This document shows, piece by piece, positions 1 through 9,613 of a stretch of DNA of 64,000 bases. How positions within the stretch are numbered: the first letter of the stretch is position 1; the number at the start of each line of letters is the position of its first letter. The translations under genes and the position numbers were made by a program. Source of the DNA: CAWJAP01 sp963834365 (lineage in GTDB: Bacteria > Acidobacteriota > Vicinamibacteria > Vicinamibacterales > Vicinamibacteraceae); the NCBI GenBank assembly GCA_963834365.1, contig CAWIBS010000020.1:62001-126000 (forward strand), in the 5' to 3' direction. The notes under the pieces were generated by a model. That model had not been told where the DNA came from and did not search any database. It saw nothing but the letters and a program-made list of their open reading frames with translations.

Positions 1-516
1 CGGGAAGACCTTTACTTCCGCCTGAACACGATGGTGCTCACGGTGCCGCCCCTCCGGGAGCGACGCGAGGACATCGGCCTGCTGGCGCAGCAGTTTCTCA
101 CCGCTTTCGCCACGCGCTATTCGCGTCCGGCCAGGCAGCTCGACCCCGGAGCGCTGCTGCTGCTCGAACAGCACGACTGGCGCGGCAACGTCCGCGAGCT
201 CGAACACGTGATGGAGCGCGCCGTGATTCTGGCGCAGGGCCCGGCCATCGGCGTCGCGGACCTTCCCGACTCCGTCCGTCGTCCGCCCAAGCTCGATGCG
301 ACGTCGCCAGTCATGCTGCCGGGCGGCTGCACGCTGATGGAGCTCGAGCGCCTGGCCATCCTGCAGACGCTCGAGCGAACGAGCTGGAACAAGCGCGCGA
401 CGGCGAGCATCCTCGGCATCCACCGTCCGACGCTGTACAACAAGATGCGAAAGTACCGGCTGTGGCGCCCCGAGGATCGCTTCCGAAGAGACGCGCCGGA
501 TCACCAGGACGCGTGA
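1..516 (+). CDS. Sigma-54-dependent response regulator (NtrC family), C-terminal part
   Basis: The reading frame is open from the first base, so the N-terminus lies outside the window. The visible 171 residues are the end of an AAA+ sigma-54 interaction domain followed by a Fis-type helix-turn-helix. The stretch PPLRERREDI is the conserved segment after sensor I. HDWRGNVRELEHVMERAV carries the sensor II region (WxGNVREL). The C-terminal HTH reads NKRATASILGIHRPTLYNKM. The family activates sigma-54 promoters by ATP hydrolysis. Whether a receiver domain is present cannot be seen, and the target is unknown. Confidence 0.93.
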   Translation, partial: REDLYFRLNTMVLTVPPLRERREDIGLLAQQFLTAFATRYSRPARQLDPGALLLLEQHDWRGNVRELEHVMERAVILAQGPAIGVADLPDSVRRPPKLDATSPVMLPGGCTLMELERLAILQTLERTSWNKRATASILGIHRPTLYNKMRKYRLWRPEDRFRRDAPDHQDA

Positions 517-795
517 CCGGGCAGGCGCCCGGTCACCGTCGCTCGTCCTGCGGCGCCGGCGCTTGCCCGGGGCGCGGGCTTCTCACTCGGCCGGCTGTGG
601 GGTCGGGCGATCGGCCGCGGCCTGCGCACAGGGCGGGATGATCGAGGCGGAAACCGCCAGGAGGCTCGTGCCGATGAGACTCCTGCAGCAACAGATCTTC
701 ACGAACCGTCCCTCTCGCTGCTTCAGGCTCCGATCTGATCCGCCACTGTCGTGCGCGCGGTCGCGTGCGATCGACGGTCCGCAGATGCCGGAGCT

Positions 796-1050
796 TCATG
801 CTCGCAAATACCCGTTCCGACCGCGGCGCAGATAGCCGATGTCAACCAGTGCGTCGAGCAGCATGGCGCACCGGTCTTCGTCCGCGAGCCACAGGCGCTG
901 GGCCTGTGCGAGCGTGAGGCAGAGGCTAGGCACCTCCTCATAGTCGGAACGGGCACGATTGAGCAGCTCGAGGAGTCGCCCGCCCGAGGGTTGCTGCCCA
1001 CCCGCGCCGGTGAACTGAGGCTCGTTGTCTCTCGACATGGCCGGGTTCAT
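796..1050 (-). CDS. Small winged-helix-like hypothetical protein
   Basis: This 84-residue protein begins at an internal ATG (MNPAMSRDNE); an upstream in-frame ATG at 1134 is possible but adds an Arg-rich stretch that looks non-coding. The C-terminal half, with LTLAQAQRLW, then DRCAMLLDALVDIGYL and a final RNGYLR, resembles a short DNA-binding winged helix: helix, recognition helix and a wing ending in G-Y. I recall this small domain as common in acidobacterial hypotheticals, but no function is established. It stands alone between the sigma-54 activator and the acidic protein. Confidence 0.55.
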   Translation of the reverse strand: MNPAMSRDNEPQFTGAGGQQPSGGRLLELLNRARSDYEEVPSLCLTLAQAQRLWLADEDRCAMLLDALVDIGYLRRGRNGYLRA

Positions 1051-1308
1051 GAGTGCGAAACCTCCCGTGGGACGGTCAGGCTTGCGTCGTCGTCGCTCGA
1101 AGCGACCGGCAACTGTTTGGCAGAAGCCATGCAAGCCGCTGGCCAGACTGACACGGCGCAGAACTCCCTAAAGTGGCCGCGATATCGTCGCGCACCAAAA
1201 TCAATCGACGCCGCCCATGACGCAGCTGTAGTCGTCTGCAACAACACGCGCGTCACTTACGGGGGCGCGCTCCAGCGCTTGCGGCACCGGCCATGTTTCT
1301 CCCGCTGT

Positions 1309-1614
1309 TCAACCCGCGGCGGTCTCGACGCCCTCGTCTTCGTCCTCCTCGTCGTCGTCCTCATCATCCTCATCATCTTCATCGTCCGCGTCGTCATCGC
1401 CCAGCTCGTCGTCTTCTTCTGCGGCGTCGTCTTCCTCCTCTTCATCGTCTTCATCTTCGTCGTCTTCGTCGTCTTCCTCTTCGGCCTCGTCTTCCGCGCC
1501 GGTCATCAGGAGACGTGGTTCAACGACAGCCGCGACGCACCACGAGTTGTCGCTCGTCGTGAGTTCCTCGAGGAAGCTCTCCTGCTGGTTCGACACGGCG
1601 TTCCGATTGTCCAT
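1309..1614 (-). CDS. Extremely acidic low-complexity protein
   Basis: The protein has 101 residues. The first 40 are ordinary (MDNRNAVSNQQESFLEEL, then SDNSWCVAAVVEPRLL). From about residue 40 the sequence is almost only Asp and Glu, with a few Ala and Gly, up to the last six residues. The encoding DNA is a GAC/GAG/GAT/GAA mixture, so the acidic run survives codon variation and is not a simple trinucleotide repeat. No domain is recognised. A calcium or metal sink, a DNA mimic or a chaperone-like tail are all possible; nothing in the sequence decides between them. Confidence 0.5.
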   Translation of the reverse strand: MDNRNAVSNQQESFLEELTTSDNSWCVAAVVEPRLLMTGAEDEAEEEDDEDDEDEDDEEEEDDAAEEDDELGDDDADDEDDEDDEDDDEEDEDEGVETAAG

Positions 1615-1800
1615 GGGGCCTCTTTTCGCATGATCTGATCGTCTGGCCAGACCGTGTCCGCAGGGTCTGGCAATTGTCCTCGCGTGCTCGCGCCGCTCAC
1701 GCGAATGCGCGAAAAGCGTGCAAGGCCGGGGCCGTCCTGCTCGGCGGGAGTTGTGGAGCTCTGCTGCGCCAAGCCCATGCTCGGAGCTATACTCCGCCCC

Positions 1801-3229
1801 ATGCGTGGACTCCTACTACTGGCAGCCGCGGGCGCGATCGCCGCGGCAGACTGGCCCCAGTTTCGAGGACCGAATTCGACGGGCGTCTCCACGACGACCG
1901 GTCTGCCGGTCGACTTTGGTCCGGACCGGAACGTCATCTGGAAGACGTCGCTTCCAGCGGGCCATTCTTCGCCGGTGGTCGTCGGCGATCGGATCTGGCT
2001 GACCGCCCACGACGAGGACGAGCTGTTCGTGTTCGCGATCAGCAGGCTGGATGGGAAGATCCTCTGGCGGCGTGACGTTCCACGGCCCCGCAAGCAGGCG
2101 CTTCACACGTCGAACAGCCCCGCGTCGCCGAGCGTCGCGACTGACGGCTCGAGCATCGTCGCGTTCTTCACCGATTTCGGATTGATCTCGTTCGGCCCGA
2201 ACGGCGAGGAGCGATGGCGCGTGCCGCTCGGGCCGTTCAACAATCCATTCGGCATGGGCGCGTCACCGCTCCTCGCCAATGGAAAGATCGTGCAGGTCTG
2301 CGACTCGGAGACCGCGTCCTTCATCCTGGCGGTCGATGCGAAGGACGGCACGGTGCGCTGGCGCAGGGAGCGGCCCGAGATGACGCGTGGCTTCTCGACG
2401 CCGGTGCTCTGGAAGAGCGCCGAAGGGCGTCTCCAGGCGCTCGTGGCCGGCACGAACAAGCTGATCGCCTATGACGTCGACACGGGGGAAGAGGTCTGGT
2501 TCGTGCGCGGACTGACCTGGCAGCTCAAGCCGACTCCGGTGGTGTCCGGCGACATCGCCTACGTGCTCGGATGGGCGGGAGGCGCCGACCAGGGCAACCA
2601 GGAGAATCTGCCGCCCTTCGCGGAGGTGCTGAAGTCATGGGACGCGAACCGAGACGGGAAGCTCGGCCAGGATGAAATCGCCGATCCCCGCCAGCAGAAG
2701 GAGTTCAAGGAGGCCGACCTCGATGGCGACGGCGTTCTCGCGGACCGCGACTGGCAGCAGTACCCGCAGCAAGCGGGCTTCCGTGAACTCGATCATGGCC
2801 GTGCGACTCGGCGGCCGAGGCGACATGACGGAAACGAGTGTCCTGTGGCAGCACTTCAAGGCGCTGCCGAATGCCACCTCGCCGCTGCTCTACAACGGAG
2901 TCGTGTACCTGATGAAGGAAGGCGGCATCCTCACGTCCCTGAACGCCCGGACCGGCGCCGTGATCAAGCAGGGCCGGCTGCCTGGTGCCCTCGACTACTA
3001 CTACGCCTCGCCGGTGGCTGCGGACGGGAAGATCTACGTCACGAGCCAGGCGGGCCATGTGACGGTGCTCGAGGCCGGCGGGGAGTGGAAGCCCCTGGCG
3101 CGCAACGACATGGACGATGAGTGCTTCGCGACACCGGCGCTCGTCGATGGACAGGTGTTCCTACGCACCCGCTCGGCGCTCTTCTGTTTCGGACTGAATC
3201 GGCAGACGGCTTCCTCAGGTCGCCCTTGA
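1801..3229 (+). CDS. Exported PQQ-type beta-propeller protein with embedded EF-hand pair (one frameshift)
   Basis: The start ATG at 1801 opens a signal peptide (MRGLLLLAAAGAIAAADWPQ). Propeller blades follow, with outer-strand motifs such as RLDGKILWRRD, DAKDGTVRWRRE and DVDTGEEVWFV. Around residues 280-325 there are two EF-hand-like loops (DANRDGKLGQDE and DLDGDGVLADRD). Propeller blades resume after them and continue to the stop. The reading frame changes by one base near 2765: reading the DNA there as YRSKRASVNSIM instead of YPQQAGFRELDH restores the protein. Such BamB/PQQ-like exported propellers usually scaffold or bind redox cofactors, but no catalytic residues of a quinoprotein dehydrogenase are evident. 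Confidence 0.85.
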
Positions 3230-3300
3230 GGCGAGGCCGCAGGCCGATGCCGACCTGCCGGAGCACGCGGCGAACCCGTCAGACCAAATGTAATGCGGGA

Positions 3301-3377
<77 letters not shown>

Positions 3378-3456
3378 GCAAGACTGACAAGCGTACTACA
3401 TGGCCGGTCGCCCGGCAAACCTGGTCGGGCGACGGAATTCACGCTCGCGGCCACGA

Positions 3457-3884
3457 TTATCGCGGTGAGGTCGGCGGTTTCGGAGCGCCTTCGACCGGCG
3501 TGGCCGGCGCGGCTGCACCTGGACTCGGCGCGGGCGGTGTCGTCGCAGGCGGCGTGGACGAGGGCGACGAGGAAGACGGCGGCGCGCCGGGTTCGGGGCT
3601 GGTGTCGCAGGACGAGCCGGCGCAGGGGCTCCCCTCAGCAGGGAGCTGGGCTGCTGCCCGATGGTGGCCAGCAGCAGCGCGCCGAGCATGAACAGCGCCC
3701 CGAGCACCGTGGTCGCCTTCGAGAGCACCGTCGCGCCCTGCCGTGCGCCGAACGCCGTCTGACTGCTGCCACCGCCTCCGAACGCGCTCGCGATGTCGCC
3801 CCCGCGGCCCTGCTGGAGCAGCACGACCAGCAGCAGGAGAAGGCAGACGATCACGTAGAGGGTGGCGATCACGTAGTAGAGCAT
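3457..3884 (-). CDS. secG: SecG, protein-export membrane subunit (one frameshift in the tail)
   Basis: SecG is the small third subunit of the SecYEG translocon in the inner membrane. The N-terminal helix (MLYYVIATLYVIVCLLLLL) is followed by the signature LLQQGRGGDIASAFGGGG and QTAFGARQGATVLSKAT, then a second membrane helix. After about residue 80 the frame must change (near 3640) to enter a Pro/Ser/Thr/Ala-rich tail that ends at 3457; without the shift the tail becomes Arg-rich. The gene directly follows tpiA, as in many bacteria where gap-pgk-tpiA-secG form one transcript. Confidence 0.9.
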
Positions 3885-3907
3885 AACGATTCAGTATACA
3901 GACGAAC

Positions 3908-4677
3908 TCACCGGCCTGTCCGGAAGTTGTGCGCAATGGCCGCAAACGCGCGGACGTCGAGGCTGGCGCCACCCACCAGCGCCCCGTCGATGTCCGGCGA
4001 GCGCGGCGAGCGCGGCGATGTTGTCGGGCTTCACGCTGCCGCCATAGATGATGTGACAGCGCTCCGAGGGATCCGCCCCAAACCACTGCTTCAGCCGCCC
4101 GCGGATGTGCGCGTGGGCGTCGCCAGCCTGCTCCGCGGTCGCATTCCGGCCCGTCCCGATCGCCCAGACGGGCTCGTAGGCGATGACCAGCTCCGCCACC
4201 TGCCCGCCGGACAGTCCGTCGAGGCCCGCCTTGATTTGCGTGTCCAGGACGTCGTGGGTGCGGCCGTTCTCGCGCTCTTCGAGCGTCTCCCCGACGCAGA
4301 CGATGGGATAGAGGCCCGCCTGGAAGGCCGCCAGCGTCTTGCGGTTGACGGTCTGATCCGTCTCGCCGAACAGCCGCCGGCGCTCGGAGTGGCCGACGAT
4401 TGCGGTACTCGGCGCCAGCCTCCATGAGCATCGTGGCGCTGATCTCGCCGGTGAACGCTCCCTCGCGCTCCCAGTAGACGTCCTGCCCGGCCACCGAGAT
4501 CGCGCTGTTGCGGGCCGCCTCCGCCACGGCATGGACGGCTGTGAACGGCGGCGCCACGACGAGCTCCACGCCGGTCAGGTCCTTGACGAGGATGCGGAAC
4601 TCCTTCGTGTAGACGACGGCCTCGTGGACCGTCTTGAACATCTTCCAGTTGGCGGCGAGGAAAGGGGCGCGGGTCAT
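3908..4677 (-). CDS. tpiA: Triosephosphate isomerase (two frameshifts)
   Basis: TpiA interconverts dihydroxyacetone phosphate and glyceraldehyde 3-phosphate. The catalytic residues are visible: Lys in AANWKM, His in AIVGHSERR, Glu in IAYEPVWAIGTG, and the phosphate-binding loop IIYGGSVKP. The protein is read in three frames. The first shift is near 4410, between EAGAEY and AIVGHSERR. The second is near 3997, after which PDIDGALVGGASL completes the C-terminus and the stop falls at 3908. The restored length of about 256 residues is normal for the family. It sits between pgk and secG on the same strand. Confidence 0.92.
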
Positions 4678-4702
4678 GGGGAAACTCGGAGCGAGTGGAT
4701 CC

Positions 4703-4798
4703 GTTCTGGACTACGGGCTACGGACTACAGGCTACAGGCAGATCTTCCTGGCACCTGATCCCTGGTGCCTGTTGCCTGGTCCCTGACGCCTGGTGACC
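4703..4798. repeat. Low-complexity word repeats between tpiA and pgk
   Basis: Two word families are juxtaposed here. The first is built on 'ctacggactacaggctacagg' type units. The second is built on 'cctggtgcctg', 'cctggtccctg' and 'cctggtg' units. The same words recur at 10.6, 31.7 and 59.2 kb. No coding potential is seen. Confidence 0.7.
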
Positions 4799-4804
4799 CG
4801 ACAC

Positions 4805-5977
4805 TCAGTCCGGCAGCGCGGCTACGCCCGGGAGGGTCTGCCCGCCCAGGAATTCGAGTGAAGCGCCGCCGCCCGTCGAAATGTGACTGATGCGGTCGGC
4901 CACGCCGGCCTTCGTCACCGCGGCAATCGAATCGCCGCCACCGATGATGGTCGTGCCCCGGACGGCTGCGACGGCTTGCGCCACGGCGTTGGTCCCCTTG
5001 GCGAACTCGTCGATCTCGAAGACCCCCATCGGGCCGTTCCAGACGACGGTCCTGGCGTCCTTCACCAGTTCGGCGTAGCGCGCCGCGGTCACAGGACCGA
5101 CATCCACACCCATGCGATCGCCGATCGCCACGTCGGTCACCGCCAGGACCTCGGAGGGTGCACCCGCCTCGAGCTTCGTGGTGACGACGTGATCGGTCGG
5201 CAGGGCGAGCGTGACGCCGGCTTCCTTCGCCCGCGCCTCGAGCTCGCGCGCCTTGTCGATCAGCTCGTCCTCGACGAGCGACTTGCCCACCGCGATGCCA
5301 CGGCTCTTGAGGAAGGTGTAGGCCATGGCCCCGCCGATGGCGAGTGCGTCCACCTTCCCGAGCAGGTTCTCGATCACCTCGAGCTTGTCCGACACTTTCG
5401 CGCCGCCGAGGATGGCAACGAAGGGATGCTCCGGGTCCTGGAGCGCCTTGCCCAGGTATCTGAGCTCATCGGCCATCAGCAGGCCGGCGGCCGAGGCCGG
5501 CACGTGCGCGACGATGCCTGCGGTCGAGGCGTGCGCGCGGTGCGCCGAGCCGAACGCATCGTTGACGTAGACGTCGATGCCCTCGGCGAGCTGCCGGGCG
5601 AAGCCCGGATCGTTCTTCTCTTCCTCGGGATGGAAGCGCAGGTTCTCGAGCAGGACCACGCCGCTCGACCCGGCCGCGGCCACGGCCGGCCCCACGCAGT
5701 CGTCGGCGAAGGCCACCGGCTGACCGAGCAGCTCCGACAAGCGGGCGGCAACCGGCCTGAGGCTCAGTTCGGGCGTCGGTCCGCCCTTCGGCCGGCCGAG
5801 GTGTGACGCCAGCCGCACCAGCGCCGCCCCCCGCGCCAGCGCGAGCTGGATGGACGGCAGCGAGGCGCGAATCCGCGTGTCGTCCTTGATGACACCGCTC
5901 TTGATCGGGACGTTGAAATCGACGCGGATGAACAGGCGCTTGCCTGCCAGGTCCAGTTCCTTGATCGTTCGGGGCAT
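4805..5977 (-). CDS. pgk: Phosphoglycerate kinase
   Basis: The 390-residue protein is full length and undamaged. PGK transfers the acyl phosphate of 1,3-bisphosphoglycerate to ADP. The substrate-binding elements RVDFNVP, DDTRIRASLPSI and LASHLGRPKG are near the N-terminus. NDAFGSAHRAHAS and GGAKVSDKLEVIENLL lie in the middle, and the nucleotide-site region VVWNGPMGVFE and GGGDSIAAV lie near the C-terminus. The gene follows gap and precedes tpiA on the same strand, the common glycolytic order. The gap of about 115 bases to gap holds two palindromes. Confidence 0.97.
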   Translation of the reverse strand: MPRTIKELDLAGKRLFIRVDFNVPIKSGVIKDDTRIRASLPSIQLALARGAALVRLASHLGRPKGGPTPELSLRPVAARLSELLGQPVAFADDCVGPAVAAAGSSGVVLLENLRFHPEEEKNDPGFARQLAEGIDVYVNDAFGSAHRAHASTAGIVAHVPASAAGLLMADELRYLGKALQDPEHPFVAILGGAKVSDKLEVIENLLGKVDALAIGGAMAYTFLKSRGIAVGKSLVEDELIDKARELEARAKEAGVTLALPTDHVVTTKLEAGAPSEVLAVTDVAIGDRMGVDVGPVTAARYAELVKDARTVVWNGPMGVFEIDEFAKGTNAVAQAVAAVRGTTIIGGGDSIAAVTKAGVADRISHISTGGGASLEFLGGQTLPGVAALPD

Positions 5978-6007
5978 TGGATAAAGCCATCAGCTACCGG
6001 TAGGCGC

Positions 6008-6056
6008 GGACCTTCAGGTCCGGCGTCCGTGCCGGCGGTGGCTGAAGCCCCGCCCT
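6008..6056. repeat. Two CTTCAG/CTGAAG-centred palindromes between gap and pgk
   Basis: GGACCTTCAGGTCC at 6008-6021 is a perfect palindrome. GGCGGTGGCTGAAGCCCCGCC at about 6036-6056 is a second, slightly imperfect hairpin with the same hexamer core on the other strand. They belong to the dispersed palindrome family seen across the window, and could attenuate or stabilise the gap-pgk message. Confidence 0.65.
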
Positions 6057-6091
6057 CACCGTGAGTTGAACGAAACGTCGAAGTCGCGTCC

Positions 6092-7107
6092 TTACAGACC
6101 CTTCCCCGCCATGTAGGCCACGAGGTCCACGCAGCGGCTCGAATAGCCCCACTCGTTGTCGTACCAGGACAGGACCTTCACGAAGTCCTTGTCCATGACC
6201 TTGGTGTAGGCCGAGTCGATGATCGACGAGTTCGGGTTGGACTTGAAGTCGCTCGAGACCAGCGGCGCGTCCTCCACCGCCAGGATGCCCTTGAGGCGCC
6301 CTTCGCCGCTTCGCGGAAGGCGGCATTCACTTCGTCGGCGGTCGTCGGCTTGTTCACGAGCACCGCGAGATCCACGACCGAGACGTTGGGCGTGGGGACG
6401 CGCATCGCGAAGCCATCGAGCTTGCCCTTGAGCGACGGGAGCACCTCGCCCACGGCCTTGGCGGCGCCGGTGGTCGTCGGGATCATCGAGAGGGCCGCGG
6501 CACGCGCGCGGCGCATGTCCTTGTGCGGCAGATCGAGCAACTGCTGGTCGTTCGTGTAGGAATGGATCGTCGTCATCCACCCCTTCTTGATGCCGAACGA
6601 CTCGTCGAGCACCTTGACGAACGGCGCCAGGCAATTGGTCGTGCACGACGCGTTCGAGACCACGTGATGGCGCGAGGCGTCGTAGGTTTCCTCGTTGACG
6701 CCCATGACGAAGGTCGCGTCCGGTGCGGTGGCCGGCGCGGTGATGATCACCTTCTTCGCTCCGGCGGCGAGGTGCTTGGCCGCATCGTCGCGCGAGGTGA
6801 ACCGCCCGGTCGACTCGAGGACGATGTCCACGCCGAGGTCCTTCCACGGAAGCTTCGCCGGATCCTTTTCCGCGAGCACCTTGAAGCTGTCCGTGCCGAC
6901 GACGATGCCGCCGTCCTTCGCTTCGATGGCCTGCGGCAGGTTGCCGAGGATCGAGTCGTACTTCAGCAGGTGCGCCAGCGTCTTCGCGTCGGTGATGTCG
7001 TTGACCGCGACGAAGTCGAGATCGGCGCCCGTCGAGAGCGCTGCGCGCATGATGTTGCGGCCGATGCGGCCGAATCCGTTGATGCCGACCTTGATGCCCA
7101 AGTTCAC
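6092..7107 (-). CDS. gap: Type I glyceraldehyde-3-phosphate dehydrogenase (one frameshift)
   Basis: The enzyme oxidises and phosphorylates glyceraldehyde 3-phosphate with NAD(P). The N-terminal Rossmann motif is VGINGFGRIGR. The catalytic Cys155 is in SNASCTTNCLAP, followed by GWMTTIHSYTNDQ. The C-terminal part FVKVLSWYDNEWGYSSR is read after a single frameshift near 6305. The restored length is about 338 residues, normal for the family. It is the first gene of the gap-pgk-tpiA-secG run and is divergent from waaA. Confidence 0.94.
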
Positions 7108-7173
7108 TCCAATCCGGGCCGCGAGCCGGCCCCAGAAACGTCTGATTCTATCGCAGCGTCGGGTGGGGTCAAA

Positions 7174-7219
7174 CCAGCCAGGCCTCAGGCTTCAGGCCTC
7201 AGGCCCGAGGCCTGGCTGG
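7174..7219. promoter_or_regulatory. Perfect 13-bp inverted repeat between divergent gap and waaA
   Basis: CCAGCCAGGCCTC at 7174-7186 is exactly inverted at 7207-7219, enclosing 20 bases made of TCAGGC-type words. A TATACT hexamer follows directly at 7220-7225, 15 bases before the waaA ATG, and could be its -10 element. The structure may be a regulatory hairpin or another dispersed intergenic repeat. Confidence 0.5.
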
Positions 7220-7239
7220 TATACTCGCCACATCTGGCG

Positions 7240-8580
7240 ATGTACGCGCTCTACAGCCTGCTCAGCGTCCTCGCGCTCGTCGTCGCGTCGCCGTACTTCC
7301 TCTATCAGGCCCTCCGCCATCGCAAATACGTCGGCAACCTCCGGCAGCGGCTGGGCGCCCTCCCCTTGTCGCTCAACGTGGACGGCGAGCCGTCCATCTG
7401 GATCCATGCCGTGTCGGTCGGCGAGACGCTCACGACGCGTGCCCTGCTGACTGAGCTTCGCGGCCGCTATCCGCGCCTCAAGATGTTCCTCTCGACGACG
7501 ACGCTGACCGGGTTCGACGTCGCGCGCCGGCTCCCGGACGTGGACGGCGTCTTCTACTTCCCGTTCGACTGGACCTTCGCCGTCCGCCGCACGCTGCGCG
7601 TGGTCCGGCCGCGGCTCTTCGTGATGATGGAGACCGAGATCTGGCCGAACGTGCTGCGGGAGTGCCGGGCCCGGCAGGTGGCGACGGTGCTGGTCAACGG
7701 CCGGGTGTCGGCGCGCTCGTTCGCGCGCTACAAGTTCGTGCGGGCGTTCTTCGCCCGCGTGCTCGCGGACGTCGACCGTTTCTGCATGCAGAGCGAAGAG
7801 GCCGCCCGGCGGATCATCGCGCTCGGCGCCGACGCCGGGCGTGTGCGCGTCACCGGCAGCCTGAAGTTCGACTCACTCGACTGGCCGGGCATCGGCCCGC
7901 ACGGCCAGAGCCGCGAACGGGTCCTTCGCTTCTTCCGCATCCAGGACGGCCGGCCGGTCATCATCGCGGCCAGCACCTTGCGCGGGGAAGATCGCGCGGC
8001 GCTCGAGGCGTTCCGCCGGGTGCAGGCCCGCTGGCCCCAGGCCCTGCTCGTGATCGCGCCGCGCCATCCCGAGCGCTTCGACGAAGTGGTGCGGCTGGTC
8101 GCCGACGAAGGCCTGCGCGTCGAGCGGCGGACGGCGCTCTCGGTGGACGCGGCGCCACGCGCGGACGTCGTCGTGCTCGACACGATTGGCGAGCTGGCCC
8201 GCCTCTACCAGATCGCGACCGTGGTGTTCGTGGGCGGAAGCCTCGTCGACGCGGGCGGCCACAACATCCTCGAGCCGGCCATCTTCGGCCGCCCGATCGT
8301 GTTCGGCCCCCACATGCACAACTTCGCCGAGATCGCGGCCGAGTTCCTGCGCCACGGCGCGGCGCTGCAGGTGCACTCGACCCGTGAGCTGGCCGACACG
8401 CTCGTGAAACTCGTCGGCGACTCGGTGCAGCGCGCCCGGCTGGGCGAAACGGCGCGCGCCATCGTCGAGAGCAACCGGGGCGCGAATACGCGCACGCTCG
8501 ACGTCATCGCCGAGCTCGTGCCGCCGCGCGCGTCGGCGGACGAGCGCGACAACGTCCGGCCTTTCCGGGTTGTCCGGTGA
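7240..8580 (+). CDS. waaA: 3-deoxy-D-manno-octulosonic acid (Kdo) transferase
   Basis: WaaA (KdtA, GT30 family) attaches Kdo to lipid IVA at the inner membrane. The 446-residue protein starts with a membrane anchor (MYALYSLLSVLALVVASPYF). It continues with family motifs: IWIHAVSVGETLTTRAL near residue 55, VDGVFYFPFDW, METEIWPNVLRECR, VTGSLKFDS, VIAPRHPERFDEV and VGGSLVDAGGHNILEPA. It begins the plus-strand LPS locus, and lpxK overlaps its end by 11 bases, suggesting translational coupling. It is intact. Confidence 0.95.
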   Translation: MYALYSLLSVLALVVASPYFLYQALRHRKYVGNLRQRLGALPLSLNVDGEPSIWIHAVSVGETLTTRALLTELRGRYPRLKMFLSTTTLTGFDVARRLPDVDGVFYFPFDWTFAVRRTLRVVRPRLFVMMETEIWPNVLRECRARQVATVLVNGRVSARSFARYKFVRAFFARVLADVDRFCMQSEEAARRIIALGADAGRVRVTGSLKFDSLDWPGIGPHGQSRERVLRFFRIQDGRPVIIAASTLRGEDRAALEAFRRVQARWPQALLVIAPRHPERFDEVVRLVADEGLRVERRTALSVDAAPRADVVVLDTIGELARLYQIATVVFVGGSLVDAGGHNILEPAIFGRPIVFGPHMHNFAEIAAEFLRHGAALQVHSTRELADTLVKLVGDSVQRARLGETARAIVESNRGANTRTLDVIAELVPPRASADERDNVRPFRVVR

Positions 8581-9611
8581 ACGGCCCCGTCGCGCAGCCT
8601 GCGCGTCCTTCTACGCCCGTCTCACCTCGGCTCGACGCCGCTTCTACGGTTCCGGCGGCCGGACGCATCGTCTGCACCGGCCCGTCATCAGCGTCGGCAA
8701 CGTCGCGACCGGCGGGCGCGGCAAGACGCCGCTCGTCGCACGCATCGCCACGCTGCTCGTCGCCGCCGGCGAGCGGCCCGCGATCCTGAGCCGGGGCTAC
8801 GGCCGGCGAGACCGCGCGCCGGGGGTCGTGGTCGTGAGCGACGGCACGCACGTGCTCGCCGATCTCGCGCGCGCCGGCGACGAGCCGCTGATGCTCGCCC
8901 GGTCGCTGACGGGCGTCGGCGTGTTCGTGTCGTCGGACCGCTTCTGGGCCGGCAGCCTCGCGGAACGGCAGTTCGGAGCCTCGGTCCACCTTCTCGACGA
9001 CGGATTCCAGCACGTGACACTCGAGCGTGACGTCGATCTGGTCGTCGTCGACCCGGCCGACGAGGCCGACACGCCGCTGCCCGCCGGACGTCTGCGGGAG
9101 CCTCTGACCGCCATCGCCCGCGCCGACGCCGATCATCGTGCCCGGCGCCTCCATCGTTGACGCACGCGAGCTCGCGGCACGGCTGCGCGTCGGCAAGGCG
9201 TTCAGCGCGTCACGCGCCCCGGCGGTGCCGCGGCTGATCGAGCCGTGGGGTGCGGCCGTGCACGTGTCACGCGCCTCTCCGATCGTGGCGCTGGCCGGCA
9301 TTGCCGGACCCTCGCGGTTCTTCGAGGCGCTCGAACGCGACGGATGGACCCTGGCCGATCGGCTCGCGTTTCGCGACCATCACGACTTCACCGCTGCCGA
9401 TCTCGCGCGGATCGCCACGGTGGTCCGCCGGACCGGAGCGGCACTCGTGCTCACGACCGAGAAGGACGCCGTGCGCCTGCTGCGGTGGCGGCCGCTCCCG
9501 GTGCCGCTCGCGTGGATGCCGCTGGGGGTGACGATCGAACCCCAGGACGACTTTCTCGACTGGGTTCGCCATCGGCTCCATCAGGCGCGCACCGCGCGCC
9601 GGGCCTCCTGA
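8570..9611 (+). CDS. lpxK: Tetraacyldisaccharide 4'-kinase (one frameshift)
   Basis: LpxK phosphorylates the 4' position of the lipid A disaccharide using ATP at the inner membrane. The P-loop-like motif ISVGNVATGGRGKTP is near residue 40, followed by ILSRGYGRRD and VHLLDDGFQH. The C-terminal section starts at IIVPGAS after a one-base insertion near 9130, and contains FRDHHDFTAADL and LVLTTEKDAVRLL. The start is taken as TTG at 8570, because no ATG or GTG precedes the conserved N-terminus in this frame. It lies directly between waaA and the acyltransferase. Confidence 0.9.
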
Positions 9612-9613
9612 CC

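Noticed and set aside
533..799. Short open frames between the sigma-54 activator and the winged-helix protein
   Set aside because: Arg/Pro-rich translations on both strands with no RBS or motif; typical of non-coding GC-rich sequence.
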